Assembly: GCA_021810735.1 (NCBI GenBank) | Contig: JAJZIF010000238.1 | Location: forward strand, 1 to 6,340 | DNA: 6,340 nucleotides | Reading direction: 5' to 3' | From: Acidobacteriota bacterium | GTDB lineage: Bacteria; Acidobacteriota; Terriglobia; Terriglobales; Acidobacteriaceae | Part shown: one piece after another, positions 1-5,579 of the stretch | Layout of the letters: every line of letters begins with the position of its first letter | How positions within the stretch are numbered: position 1 is the stretch's first letter | Notes under the pieces: model-generated | The model's database searches: none | Told to the model about the DNA's origin: nothing | The model's input: only the letters and a program-made list of their open reading frames with translations | Position numbers and translations under genes: made by a program

Positions 1-1
1 C

Positions 2-424
2 CTAGCCACAGCCAAGGTTCCCGGAGGGAACGAGCATATCTGGACAGCCATGTTCAATCCAAAATTCGACTATATTCGCGGCAACAGGCTGGATGGATAC
101 GTGATCGGCGGTGGCGGGTTTTCACGTCAACTCACTACGTTCACAGCGCCGGTTCTCGTGCCGTGCGGCTACGGCTATGGCTATGGCTATGGTTATGGTT
201 ATGGGTACGGCGGGGCGTGCGCAGGAAGCGTCAATGTGTCCCACGAGTCCAGCAATCAGGGGATGTACGATTTCGGAACAGGCATGGAATTCCGCTTCTC
301 GCCCTATGGCCGCTTTAAGCTTTTTGTAGAAGGTCGATACGAGAAGTTTTACACGCCCAAGAGCAATCTCCCGCCCGGGTACAACGCAACGCTTGTCCCC
401 GTAACGATCGGCGTCCGCTGGTAA
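2..424 (+). CDS. Outer-membrane beta-barrel protein, C-terminal part (5' end outside window)
   Basis: The frame is open from the first complete codon at position 2 through the ATG at 50, so that ATG is probably internal and the true start lies upstream. The visible 140 residues alternate short amphipathic strands with polar loops: a strand around the LDGYVIGGGGFSR segment, a loop with seven Gly-Tyr pairs, then strands around GMYDFGTGMEFRFSP and FKLFVEGRYEKFY. It ends in VTIGVRW; a terminal aromatic residue is the usual signal for outer-membrane barrel assembly (BAM complex). This resembles the small 'outer membrane beta-barrel protein' families common in Acidobacteriota. The role could be porin-like, adhesive or structural; the sequence does not say. 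A cysteine sits on each side of the Gly-Tyr tract (codons at 164 and 218) and could close the loop by a disulfide. The gene converges on the glycosyltransferase gene. Barrel assignment is fairly sure, function unknown. Confidence 0.75.
   Translation, partial: LATAKVPGGNEHIWTAMFNPKFDYIRGNRLDGYVIGGGGFSRQLTTFTAPVLVPCGYGYGYGYGYGYGYGGACAGSVNVSHESSNQGMYDFGTGMEFRFSPYGRFKLFVEGRYEKFYTPKSNLPPGYNATLVPVTIGVRW
167..208 (+). repeat. In-frame hexanucleotide tandem repeat, 7 units, encoding (Gly-Tyr)7
   Basis: Seven consecutive 6-bp units of the form GGNTAY: one GGCTAC, three GGCTAT, two GGTTAT, one GGGTAC. Each encodes Gly-Tyr, so gain or loss of units would lengthen or shorten the loop without breaking the frame. 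The three identical central units are the likeliest slippage site. The tract lies in a predicted loop of the barrel protein and is flanked by cysteine codons. Confidence 0.9.
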
Positions 425-442
425 CCGCCAGACTTCGCGTGG

Positions 443-473
443 AAAAAGCGCGACCTTCGGTGCGTGCTTTTTT
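443..473. terminator. Bidirectional rho-independent terminator between convergent genes
   Basis: The inverted repeat pairs 443-455 with 459-472: five A-T pairs, then GCGCG with CGTGC (one G-U wobble), a single bulged G at 462, then ACC with GGT around a three-base TTC loop. On the plus strand it ends in six T (468-473); on the minus strand the A run at 443-447 supplies five T. It starts 19 bp after the barrel gene's stop and lies 5 bp beyond the stop of the minus-strand glycosyltransferase gene, so it can serve both. Confidence 0.85.
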
Positions 474-477
474 GCGA

Positions 478-2229
478 TTATACGCCCACGGGAAATGGCT
501 TCGGCGAGGACTCGTCCGGGTTGGCAACGCCGATGCGGAAGCGGTCAAACATGCCCTGCGTCACGCTTAACACCGCGGTGTACCCGTAGCCGAACATGAA
601 CAGGAACAAGAATGGGATGGTAATGTAGTTCGCGTTCGATATGGCATACCAGATGGTCAGGGCAAAGTAGGCGCTGATCAGCAGTTCCACCACGGGAAGA
701 AGGCCGAGGCGCTTGCGATATTTCGCCGCCTGCGACTTCTCGCCGCGCTTTTCCACGCGATATTTCGGCGTGCGTTTGAAGGGGCTTTTAATTCCGAACA
801 GGGCCTCCATCACGGCCCTGGCATTGGTCAGGGTGAGGCCGATGCCGCCCAGTGCCAGCACAAACGGCAGGTACAACAGCGAGCGATACCATTTGCCCGG
901 ATACAACTCCTTCTGCGATATCAGGTAAAACGAAGAAACCGAAAAAGTCGATGCCATAAAGAGGGGCAGGTCGATCCAGAGCATCTGAAACCATCCCTGG
1001 TAAAAACGGATGATCATGGCGGGCATCAGCAGGATGGAAAGCAGCACCATCAGCGGATAACTGATGTTGGCCGTCAGATGGTAAAAGGTTTCCAGCTTCA
1101 CATGGAATGGCAACTTGGCGCGAAATACCTGGGGCAGAATTTTCTTCGAGGTCTGGATGAGGCCTTTGGACCAACGCGCCTGCTGCGTTTTGAAGGCCGT
1201 CATTTCGATGGGCAGCTCGGCCGGACATTCGACGTCCTGCAGATACCTGAAGCGCCATCCCTTCAACTGCGCGCGATAGCTGAGGTCGGTATCTTCTGTG
1301 AGCGTGTCATGTTGCCAGCCGCCCGCTTCTTCTATGGCGGTTCTGCGCCACATACCCGCGGTGCCGTTAAAATTGAAAAACACGCCGCAGCGCGAGCGCC
1401 CGCCATGCTCGAGAACAAAGTGGCCGTCGAGCAGGATGGCCTCGACCTGGGTGAGGAAACTATAGTCGCGATTCAGGTGGGTCCAACGGGTTTGCACCAT
1501 GCCGATTTTGGGATCGGAAAAATGATGGACCACGCGCATGAGCCAGTCGGGGGACGGCACAAAATCGGCGTCGAACATGGCGATCAGTTCGCCTTTAGCG
1601 GTCTTCAATCCATTGTCGAGCGCGCCTGCCTTGTACCCGTGGCGATTGGTGCGATGGATGTAGACAATCGGCTGCGAATCCCCATGCAATCCACTCCGAT
1701 AACGCTCCACTACCGCTGCGGCGACCTGCTGGGTCTCGTCCGTGGAGTCGTCGAGCACCTGAATTTCCAGCCGATCGCGCGGATACTCGAGACGACAACA
1801 GGCATCGACAAGACGGTCGATGACAAATTGCTCGTTGAAAATGGGTAGCTGAATAGTGATGAAAGGCAGTTCGGTAAAGTGCTGCGGCGCTTCCCGGGTG
1901 GCATTTTTCTTGTGCCGGTAGTAAAGCCAGACCAACTGATAGCGGTGCAATCCATAAAACGCCAGGATGACCATCAGCACGAAGTACGGGATCAGAAGCG
2001 AGGCGTCGAACCAGTTCCAGGCATAGAGATGGCCGAAGGTCTGGTTGGCGACCTGCTGCTCGTGCAGATAGTGCATCAATCCATGACGCGGCGCGAACAA
2101 CATGGCGCAAATATCCGCTCGACCGACGATTTCCGAACCGGAAAGTAAGCCACCAATCCCAACTGAAAGTACAGGAGTCAACAACATGGCCGCAAAATGG
2201 GCCTCCACGGAAGTATCTGCTGGCTTCAT
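478..2229 (-). CDS. Cellulose-synthase-like family 2 glycosyltransferase, integral membrane
   Basis: This is a processive-type GT2 enzyme that would polymerise a beta-linked polysaccharide from a nucleotide sugar at the inner membrane. Numbering uses the longest form, which starts at a TTG at 2244. A transmembrane helix at about 82-103 precedes the catalytic domain (about 125-365). That domain shows LDDSTDET (D165/D166), the DAD motif (D225, D227), the acceptor-site TED (E317, D318) and QQARW (Q354, R357, W358), the D,D,D,QxxRW signature. FFNFNGTAGMWRR (about 289-301) is typical of the CslA/BcsA-like group. At least four hydrophobic segments follow (about 390-415, 420-445, 455-475, 515-562). 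There is no PilZ domain, so no sign of c-di-GMP control. The substrate (glucose, mannose or other) cannot be read from this sequence. The start is uncertain: I prefer the ATG at 2229 to the TTG at 2244; ATGs at 2187, 2103 and 2076 are alternatives, and none has a well-placed Shine-Dalgarno. Confidence 0.93.
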   Translation of the reverse strand: MKPADTSVEAHFAAMLLTPVLSVGIGGLLSGSEIVGRADICAMLFAPRHGLMHYLHEQQVANQTFGHLYAWNWFDASLLIPYFVLMVILAFYGLHRYQLVWLYYRHKKNATREAPQHFTELPFITIQLPIFNEQFVIDRLVDACCRLEYPRDRLEIQVLDDSTDETQQVAAAVVERYRSGLHGDSQPIVYIHRTNRHGYKAGALDNGLKTAKGELIAMFDADFVPSPDWLMRVVHHFSDPKIGMVQTRWTHLNRDYSFLTQVEAILLDGHFVLEHGGRSRCGVFFNFNGTAGMWRRTAIEEAGGWQHDTLTEDTDLSYRAQLKGWRFRYLQDVECPAELPIEMTAFKTQQARWSKGLIQTSKKILPQVFRAKLPFHVKLETFYHLTANISYPLMVLLSILLMPAMIIRFYQGWFQMLWIDLPLFMASTFSVSSFYLISQKELYPGKWYRSLLYLPFVLALGGIGLTLTNARAVMEALFGIKSPFKRTPKYRVEKRGEKSQAAKYRKRLGLLPVVELLISAYFALTIWYAISNANYITIPFLFLFMFGYGYTAVLSVTQGMFDRFRIGVANPDESSPKPFPVGV

Positions 2230-2286
2230 TGTACGTGAGCACAAACCGAGGCCGGCTGGACGCTGTCGCTGTGCGTTGGATTGCGC

Positions 2287-2315
2287 ATGACGATCGATGC
2301 TTCGTCGGATAGAAT
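2287..2315 (+). promoter_or_regulatory. Candidate sigma-70 promoter of the DUF4126 gene
   Basis: A -35-like ATGACG (2287-2292; four of six match TTGACA) and a -10 TAGAAT (2310-2315; five of six match TATAAT) are separated by exactly 17 bp. The predicted transcription start is near 2322, only about 3 bases before the GTG start codon. It lies in the 95-bp divergent spacer shared with the glycosyltransferase gene. It is a pattern match only. Confidence 0.45.
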
Positions 2316-2324
2316 TCGCTGCAA

Positions 2325-2918
2325 GTGACAGCCTTCACGCCCAGCACGACTGCAGCCCTTATCATCGCGGCAAGCTTTGCCGCGGGGTTGAATGTCTACG
2401 CCACGGTGTTGACGCTTGGCCTGCTGGCGCACGCGCATTGGGTGGTGTTGCCGCCCGGCCTGGAAATCCTGGGCGATTGGGTCGTGATCGCGGTGAGCGG
2501 GACGTTGTTCGCTGCCGAGTTTGTTGCCGACAAGATTCCCGGGCTCGACATGATCTGGAACGCGCTGCACACTTTCATCCGCGTGCCGGTGGCGGGTCTG
2601 CTGGCCTATCGGGCCAGCTCTCATCTATCGCCGGAGATGCAATTGCTGGCAACCCTGGGTGGCGCGGCGATCGCCATGGTGGCGCATAGTTCCAAAACGG
2701 CGGTACGAGCTATCGTGACGCCGAGTCCGGAGCCGGTGTCGAACATCGCGCTGAGCACGGGCGAGGATGGTATCGCGATTGGACTGACGTGGCTGGTGAC
2801 GCAGCATCCTTGGACCGCTGCCAGCATCGCCATCGCGTTCATTGTGATTGCGCTCCTGATGACACGGTGGGTCGTGGGGGCGCTGCGGCGCACCTGGCGC
2901 AGAGTGCAAACCATTTAA
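2325..2918 (+). CDS. DUF4126 family membrane protein
   Basis: A 197-residue integral membrane protein of unknown biochemical function. The family signature is clear: AAGLNVYATVLTLGL (about 19-33), EFVADKIPGLD (65-75), WNALHTFIRVPVAGLLA (78-94) and SNIALSTGEDG (139-149). Hydrophobic segments lie at about 9-35, 50-66, 86-95, 106-121 and 163-184, and a basic tail (RRTWRRVQTI) follows, probably cytoplasmic. The length is normal for the family. The only sensible start is GTG at 2325: an in-frame TAG stop lies at 2310 and the next ATG is at residue 76. No Shine-Dalgarno precedes it, and the predicted promoter is so close that the message may be almost leaderless. It is divergent from the glycosyltransferase gene and convergent with the toxin gene, 43 bp away. 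Family assignment is confident; a role is not known to me and none can be inferred from the neighbours. Confidence 0.88.
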   Translation: MTAFTPSTTAALIIAASFAAGLNVYATVLTLGLLAHAHWVVLPPGLEILGDWVVIAVSGTLFAAEFVADKIPGLDMIWNALHTFIRVPVAGLLAYRASSHLSPEMQLLATLGGAAIAMVAHSSKTAVRAIVTPSPEPVSNIALSTGEDGIAIGLTWLVTQHPWTAASIAIAFIVIALLMTRWVVGALRRTWRRVQTI

Positions 2919-2961
2919 GTGGAGAGCTGTTTCGCTCTGGCTGTCATTTGTAACCCTGCCG

Positions 2962-3393
2962 TCATTCCGCAAGAGATTTCAGAAATTCCGCTGGACGTAG
3001 GACGCGTACTCCGCACAGAACCTGACGGAAATACCTGCCGAAATGCTGGATGTCGCCAGTCAGCAGAAAGTCCGCTTTGGCGGCAACGGCGGCAGCAAGG
3101 ATGGGACGGTCCTTGTCAGGCAATACAATCTCCTGCAACAAAACCTGAAACGTCGCGTTTATTCCCACGTCGTCTGAAACGATTTCTACGTCTTCAAGCA
3201 GGTCTCGCAGGCGTGATTGTTGGTCTTCCTTGTCGAGATTGTTAGCCGCTTCCTGCGCTGCGTACAAGGATGTAAGGAGTTGGACCCGACGCAGTTTCCA
3301 TAAAACCGCAAGACCAGCTTGCTCGCTGTAAGAAGCTGAAAACAAAACATTCGCATCCAAGAAAACTCGAAAGTCCGGCCCCAAAGCTGGCAT
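2962..3393 (-). CDS. PIN-domain ribonuclease toxin (VapC-like)
   Basis: A 143-residue PIN-fold protein, expected to be the toxin of a type II toxin-antitoxin pair that cleaves RNA (VapC proteins commonly attack tRNA or rRNA). Acidic metal-binding residues sit at the expected places: D13 in VFLDANVLFSA, E48 in AAQEAANNL, D93 and D95 in LPDKDRPILAAA, and D114 in LLTGDIQHFG. All are present, so it looks catalytically intact. The ATG at 3393 follows the antitoxin stop by only 6 bases (TGA TCTTTT ATG) and has no Shine-Dalgarno, suggesting translational coupling to the upstream antitoxin. The toxin is in the same frame as the antitoxin. The family and role are well supported; the RNA target is unknown. 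Confidence 0.88.
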   Translation of the reverse strand: MPALGPDFRVFLDANVLFSASYSEQAGLAVLWKLRRVQLLTSLYAAQEAANNLDKEDQQSRLRDLLEDVEIVSDDVGINATFQVLLQEIVLPDKDRPILAAAVAAKADFLLTGDIQHFGRYFRQVLCGVRVLRPAEFLKSLAE

Positions 3394-3399
3394 AAAAGA

Positions 3400-3684
3400 T
3401 CAGGCCGGACGCCGATGCGATATGTTCCGAGGAGACAGCCCCAGTTTCCGTACTTCTTTAACCGCCCGCGCATAATCGGCGGCATCGACCGCGTTATTCA
3501 GCATGAATTCCGCCTTGCGCTCATTTGTATAGGTCTCAACCGGAATGGCCACGGCGGCCCGCAGTAGAATTCCGCCGCTTTGTTCTTCCGCAATCAGCAG
3601 CGTGCCTTCCTTCAGGCCGAACCGCTGTCGCAGTTTTGCCGGAACCACGATCGTGCCCCGCTTTCCAACCCGGCTGGTTTCCAT
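3400..3684 (-). CDS. AbrB/MazE-like antitoxin of the PIN toxin pair
   Basis: A 94-residue protein with an N-terminal swapped-hairpin AbrB DNA-binding domain (about 1-45): the run VGKRGTIVVPAKLRQRFGL followed by KEGTLLIAEE is the classic SpoVT-AbrB pattern. The C-terminal half (about 50-94) is charged and helical and is the likely toxin-binding arm. In this family the antitoxin neutralises its partner and represses the operon. The ATG at 3684 has a good Shine-Dalgarno on the minus strand (GGAG, complement of 3691-3694, 6-base spacing). It is the first gene of a two-gene operon with the PIN toxin, the usual order. Its stop is a single TGA in the same frame as the toxin. Confidence 0.88.
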   Translation of the reverse strand: METSRVGKRGTIVVPAKLRQRFGLKEGTLLIAEEQSGGILLRAAVAIPVETYTNERKAEFMLNNAVDAADYARAVKEVRKLGLSPRNISHRRPA

Positions 3685-3700
3685 CTGAATCTCCGATATT

Positions 3701-3732
3701 CTGATTTTCAGTCAAAATAAAAAAATTTGCAA
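3701..3732 (-). promoter_or_regulatory. Candidate promoter and operator of the toxin-antitoxin operon
   Basis: Read on the minus strand, TTGCAA (3732-3727) and GAAAAT (3709-3704) are 17 bp apart and each matches four of six consensus bases. This would start transcription near 3697, just ahead of the antitoxin's Shine-Dalgarno. The -10 lies inside a short inverted repeat, CTGA-TTT-TCAG (3701-3711), a plausible site for autorepression by the AbrB-type antitoxin. A second -35-like TTGACT (3715-3710) lies too close to the ribosome site to be the main one. Only pattern evidence. Confidence 0.4.
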
Positions 3733-3813
3733 GATATACCGCTACAGGTTCGACTGTGGGAAGCTTTCAGTGTCAGCAGCAATTTCGCAACAAAAATTCA
3801 GTACGATTTCTTC

Positions 3814-3818
3814 AGGAG
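3814..3818 (+). promoter_or_regulatory. Shine-Dalgarno that decides the start of the 92-residue protein
   Basis: AGGAG ends 6 bases before the ATG at 3825, ideal spacing. It selects this start over the in-frame ATG at 3756, which has no ribosome site and would add 23 residues of low-complexity sequence. It also argues that the small gene is really translated. Confidence 0.75.
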
Positions 3819-3824
3819 CATGTC

Positions 3825-4103
3825 ATGGAACAAGCCGTATACACAGAAACATGGTTAAACATTGTAGATGCAGCAGTCCAAAAATCTGGATTTTCTGCGC
3901 AGATTGATAGCCAGCAACAAGACTTGGTCGGTTACCGAATATTTCGTAAAGGTTGCGAGATGCGACTCGTGATTAGCCCGCTTTTTCTCGAGCGGTTCCT
4001 GCATGGTCACGGCGCAATCGACGCGTTGGCCGCCCGGCTCGAAGAACCTCTCAGAAATGCTGTACCACGAAAATTCATCTTGATACAAGATGAGACAGGG
4101 TAG
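3825..4103 (+). CDS. Unrecognised 92-residue protein
   Basis: I do not recognise this protein. It is soluble-looking, with no signal peptide or membrane segment. The N-terminal half is predicted helical (about 8-20, WLNIVDAAVQKSG), followed by a likely strand pair around LVGYRIFRKGCEMRLVIS (about 34-51), then an amphipathic helix (FLERFLHGHGAIDALAARLEEPLR, about 54-77) and a C-terminal strand (PRKFILIQDETG). This alpha/beta layout suggests a compact single domain. The start is fixed by a strong AGGAG at 3814-3818. It is transcribed away from the toxin-antitoxin operon across a 140-bp AT-rich spacer, so it could be cargo of the same acquired segment; that is inference. Its stop is 6 bp from the end of mqnC with no visible terminator between. 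Coding is likely because of the ribosome site and the open frame; no function is proposed. Confidence 0.65.
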   Translation: MEQAVYTETWLNIVDAAVQKSGFSAQIDSQQQDLVGYRIFRKGCEMRLVISPLFLERFLHGHGAIDALAARLEEPLRNAVPRKFILIQDETG

Positions 4104-4109
4104 ATATCC

Positions 4110-5156
4110 CTAATTCAAGAACATGGTGCGATAGAGGGTGTCGCGCTGCACCGGCTTGAAGCCCGCATCGCGGATCACGTGGCGGAGTTCTTCTTCGGTG
4201 GTGTGGTTTGCCGTGCCAGCGGCCCTGACGACATTTTCTTCCAGCATCACCGAGCCCACGTCGTTGCCGCCAAAGCGCAGGCCCATTTGTAGGACCTTCA
4301 GCCCCTGCGTCACCCAGCTGGATTGCACATTTTCGATGTTGTCGAGGTAGAGGCGAGAGATCGCCAGCACCTTCAGGTATTCGACCGAGGTTGCTTCGTC
4401 CCAGCCGCGACCGCCCAGCGCCGTGTTGTGGGGCTGGAAGCTCCACGGAATAAAGGCGGTGAATCCGCCCGTCTCTTCCTGGAGACGGCGCAGCGTTTCA
4501 AAGTGATTCACGCGCTGCTCGAAGGTCTCGCCCACGCCAAACATCATGGTCGCGGTGGTGCGCATCCCGAGTTGATGCGCGGTGCGATGGACCAGCACCC
4601 ACTCGTCGGTGCCGCATTTCAGCCGGGCGATGCGGTGTCGCACTTCGTCGTCGAGAATTTCGGCGCCGCCGCCGGGGATGGAATCGAGGCCAGCTTCGCG
4701 CAATCGCGCGATGGTGTCGCGGACGGAAAGCTCGCTGTATTCCGCGATCGCCAGAATCTCCGACGCGGAAAAGCAATGCAGCCAGATGGAGGGAAAGCGC
4801 TGCTTGATGCCGCGCAGGAGGCGCTCAAACCAGTCGATCTTCAGGTCGGGATGCAGGCCGCCCTGCATCAGCACGCCAGTCCCGCCCATCTCCACCGTCT
4901 CGCGGATCTTCTCGTAAATGGTGTCGAAGTCGAGGATGTAGCCTTCCGCGGCGAGTTTGCCCTTGAGCGGGCGATAGAAGGCGCAGAAGCTGCAATATTC
5001 CGTGCAGAAATTGGTGTAGTTGATGTTGCGGTCGATGATGTAGGTGACAATGCCTTCCGGATGCAGCTTGCGGCGCACCGCGTTGGCTTCCATGCCGAGG
5101 CCGATCAAATCGTCGGACTGAAAAGCATCCAGGGCCTGTTGTCGCGTGATCCCCAT
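4110..5156 (-). CDS. mqnC: Dehypoxanthine futalosine cyclase (radical SAM), menaquinone biosynthesis
   Basis: MqnC is a cytoplasmic radical SAM enzyme that cyclises dehypoxanthine futalosine to cyclic dehypoxanthine futalosine in the futalosine pathway to menaquinone. The 348-residue protein is normal length. The 4Fe-4S motif CxxxCxxC is C51, C55, C58 in NFCTEYCSFCAF. Other family blocks are MGGTGVLMQGGLHPDLKIDWFE split over about 90-111, LDSIPGGGAEILDDEVR (157-173), MMFGVGET (204-211), FIPWSFQPHNT (235-245) and GSVMLEENVVRAAG (301-314). The last two separate it from the related MqnE and CofH. The ATG at 5156 gives a proper N-terminus, but its Shine-Dalgarno is weak (an AGG about 12 bases upstream), and a structured leader lies further upstream. 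No other mqn gene is in the window, so the pathway is scattered in this genome. A 333-codon open frame on the opposite strand is a codon-bias shadow. Confidence 0.95.
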   Translation of the reverse strand: MGITRQQALDAFQSDDLIGLGMEANAVRRKLHPEGIVTYIIDRNINYTNFCTEYCSFCAFYRPLKGKLAAEGYILDFDTIYEKIRETVEMGGTGVLMQGGLHPDLKIDWFERLLRGIKQRFPSIWLHCFSASEILAIAEYSELSVRDTIARLREAGLDSIPGGGAEILDDEVRHRIARLKCGTDEWVLVHRTAHQLGMRTTATMMFGVGETFEQRVNHFETLRRLQEETGGFTAFIPWSFQPHNTALGGRGWDEATSVEYLKVLAISRLYLDNIENVQSSWVTQGLKVLQMGLRFGGNDVGSVMLEENVVRAAGTANHTTEEELRHVIRDAGFKPVQRDTLYRTMFLN

Positions 5157-5178
5157 AGCATTAGTTTACCTGCTCGGC

Positions 5179-5256
5179 GCCGATGCGCGCCTGCAAACCG
5201 CAGTGTTTCCGAAGCTGCCGATGCGATCGCAGTTTGCAGGCGATCACCAACTGCGG
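5179..5256 (-). other. Repeat-rich, foldable leader upstream of mqnC
   Basis: This lies in the 105-bp gap between the 69-codon gene and mqnC. CGCCTGCAAAC (5188-5198) and GTTTGCAGGCG (5232-5242) are perfect 11-bp inverted repeats around a 33-base loop. The nonamer GCCGATGCG occurs twice as a direct repeat (5179-5187, 5217-5225). CCGCAGT (5198-5204, mostly in the loop) is complementary to ACTGCGG (5250-5256, outside the stem), which would give an H-type pseudoknot. GATCGC (5225-5230) with GCGATC (5240-5245) forms an alternative hairpin that excludes the main stem. No T run follows on either strand, so it is not an ordinary intrinsic terminator. It could be a cis-regulatory leader for mqnC, a 3'-end structure of the upstream gene, or a dispersed palindromic repeat. 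I match it to no known riboswitch. Confidence 0.5.
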
Positions 5257-5261
5257 CGGTA

Positions 5262-5471
5262 TCACCGGGTCGGCGGCTTATCTTTTCCCGCGGCATCTGG
5301 CGCGCTTTCTTCCGGATGGGATGAGGAATCCGCAAGTGGGGATTGCGGAGGGCGCGACATCGCCGGCGCCGGCGGCATCTTTCTGCGCTCCATCCTGCGA
5401 ATATCATCCGGATTGGAGACGCCGAAGATCGAAAGCGCGCGGCCGATCTTGCTGAAAATTCCGTTGGACAT
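5262..5471 (-). CDS. Small unrecognised protein, 69 residues, proline-rich tail
   Basis: I do not recognise a family. The N-terminal third (MSNGIFSKIGRALSIFGVSN) is amphipathic, with alternating hydrophobic residues and two basic ones, and could be a membrane-associating helix. After a charged stretch (DDIRRMERRKM, about 22-32) the rest is rich in Pro, Ser and Ala and probably disordered. The start at 5471 is chosen because AGAGG sits 7 bases upstream on the minus strand; the same frame is open further upstream (an ATG at 5609), but without comparable support and overlapping the divergent gene's 5' end. It lies 105 bp upstream of mqnC on the same strand and may be co-transcribed with it through the structured leader. 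Coding is likely but unproven; no function is proposed. Confidence 0.55.
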   Translation of the reverse strand: MSNGIFSKIGRALSIFGVSNPDDIRRMERRKMPPAPAMSRPPQSPLADSSSHPEESAPDAAGKDKPPTR

Positions 5472-5579
5472 TTGATGCCCTCTCTCGTTTGATAGTGTAG
5501 TACGGGTGAATGATTCTTGCCGTGCCAACCAACATCCGGCCAACATATCTGCATCGAAACATTGAGGAAAGCCAAACCT

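Noticed and set aside
50..52. ATG as the start of the first gene
   Set aside because: The frame is open back to the window edge, there is no signal peptide after this ATG, and the sequence before it reads as protein; the gene is partial.
1078..1848. Plus-strand open frame (256 codons) opposite the glycosyltransferase
   Set aside because: It overlaps the catalytic core of the glycosyltransferase, whose motifs are unmistakable, and the translated sequence has no recognisable domain.
1595..2365. Minus-strand frame overlapping the 5' half of the glycosyltransferase gene
   Set aside because: The translation is Arg-, Ser- and Ala-rich out-of-frame sequence with no domain, and it crosses the divergent spacer.
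2923..2938. Hairpin AGAGC-TGTTTC-GCTCT after the DUF4126 gene as a terminator
   Set aside because: Only five base pairs and no T run after it; too weak to call.
3756..3824. Upstream ATG and 23-residue extension of the 92-residue protein
   Set aside because: No ribosome site, Gln/Asn-rich unstructured translation, and a near-perfect AGGAG exists at the downstream ATG.
5222..5231. Palindrome TGCGATCGCA as a cyanobacterial HIP1-type element
   Set aside because: HIP1 needs high genome-wide frequency; I noted this site only inside the mqnC leader structure, and nothing else suggests a cyanobacterium.
4323..5324. Long plus-strand open frame (333 codons) opposite mqnC
   Set aside because: It lies antisense to a clear, full-length MqnC, has no family features or ribosome site, and is explained by codon bias of the GC-rich real gene.
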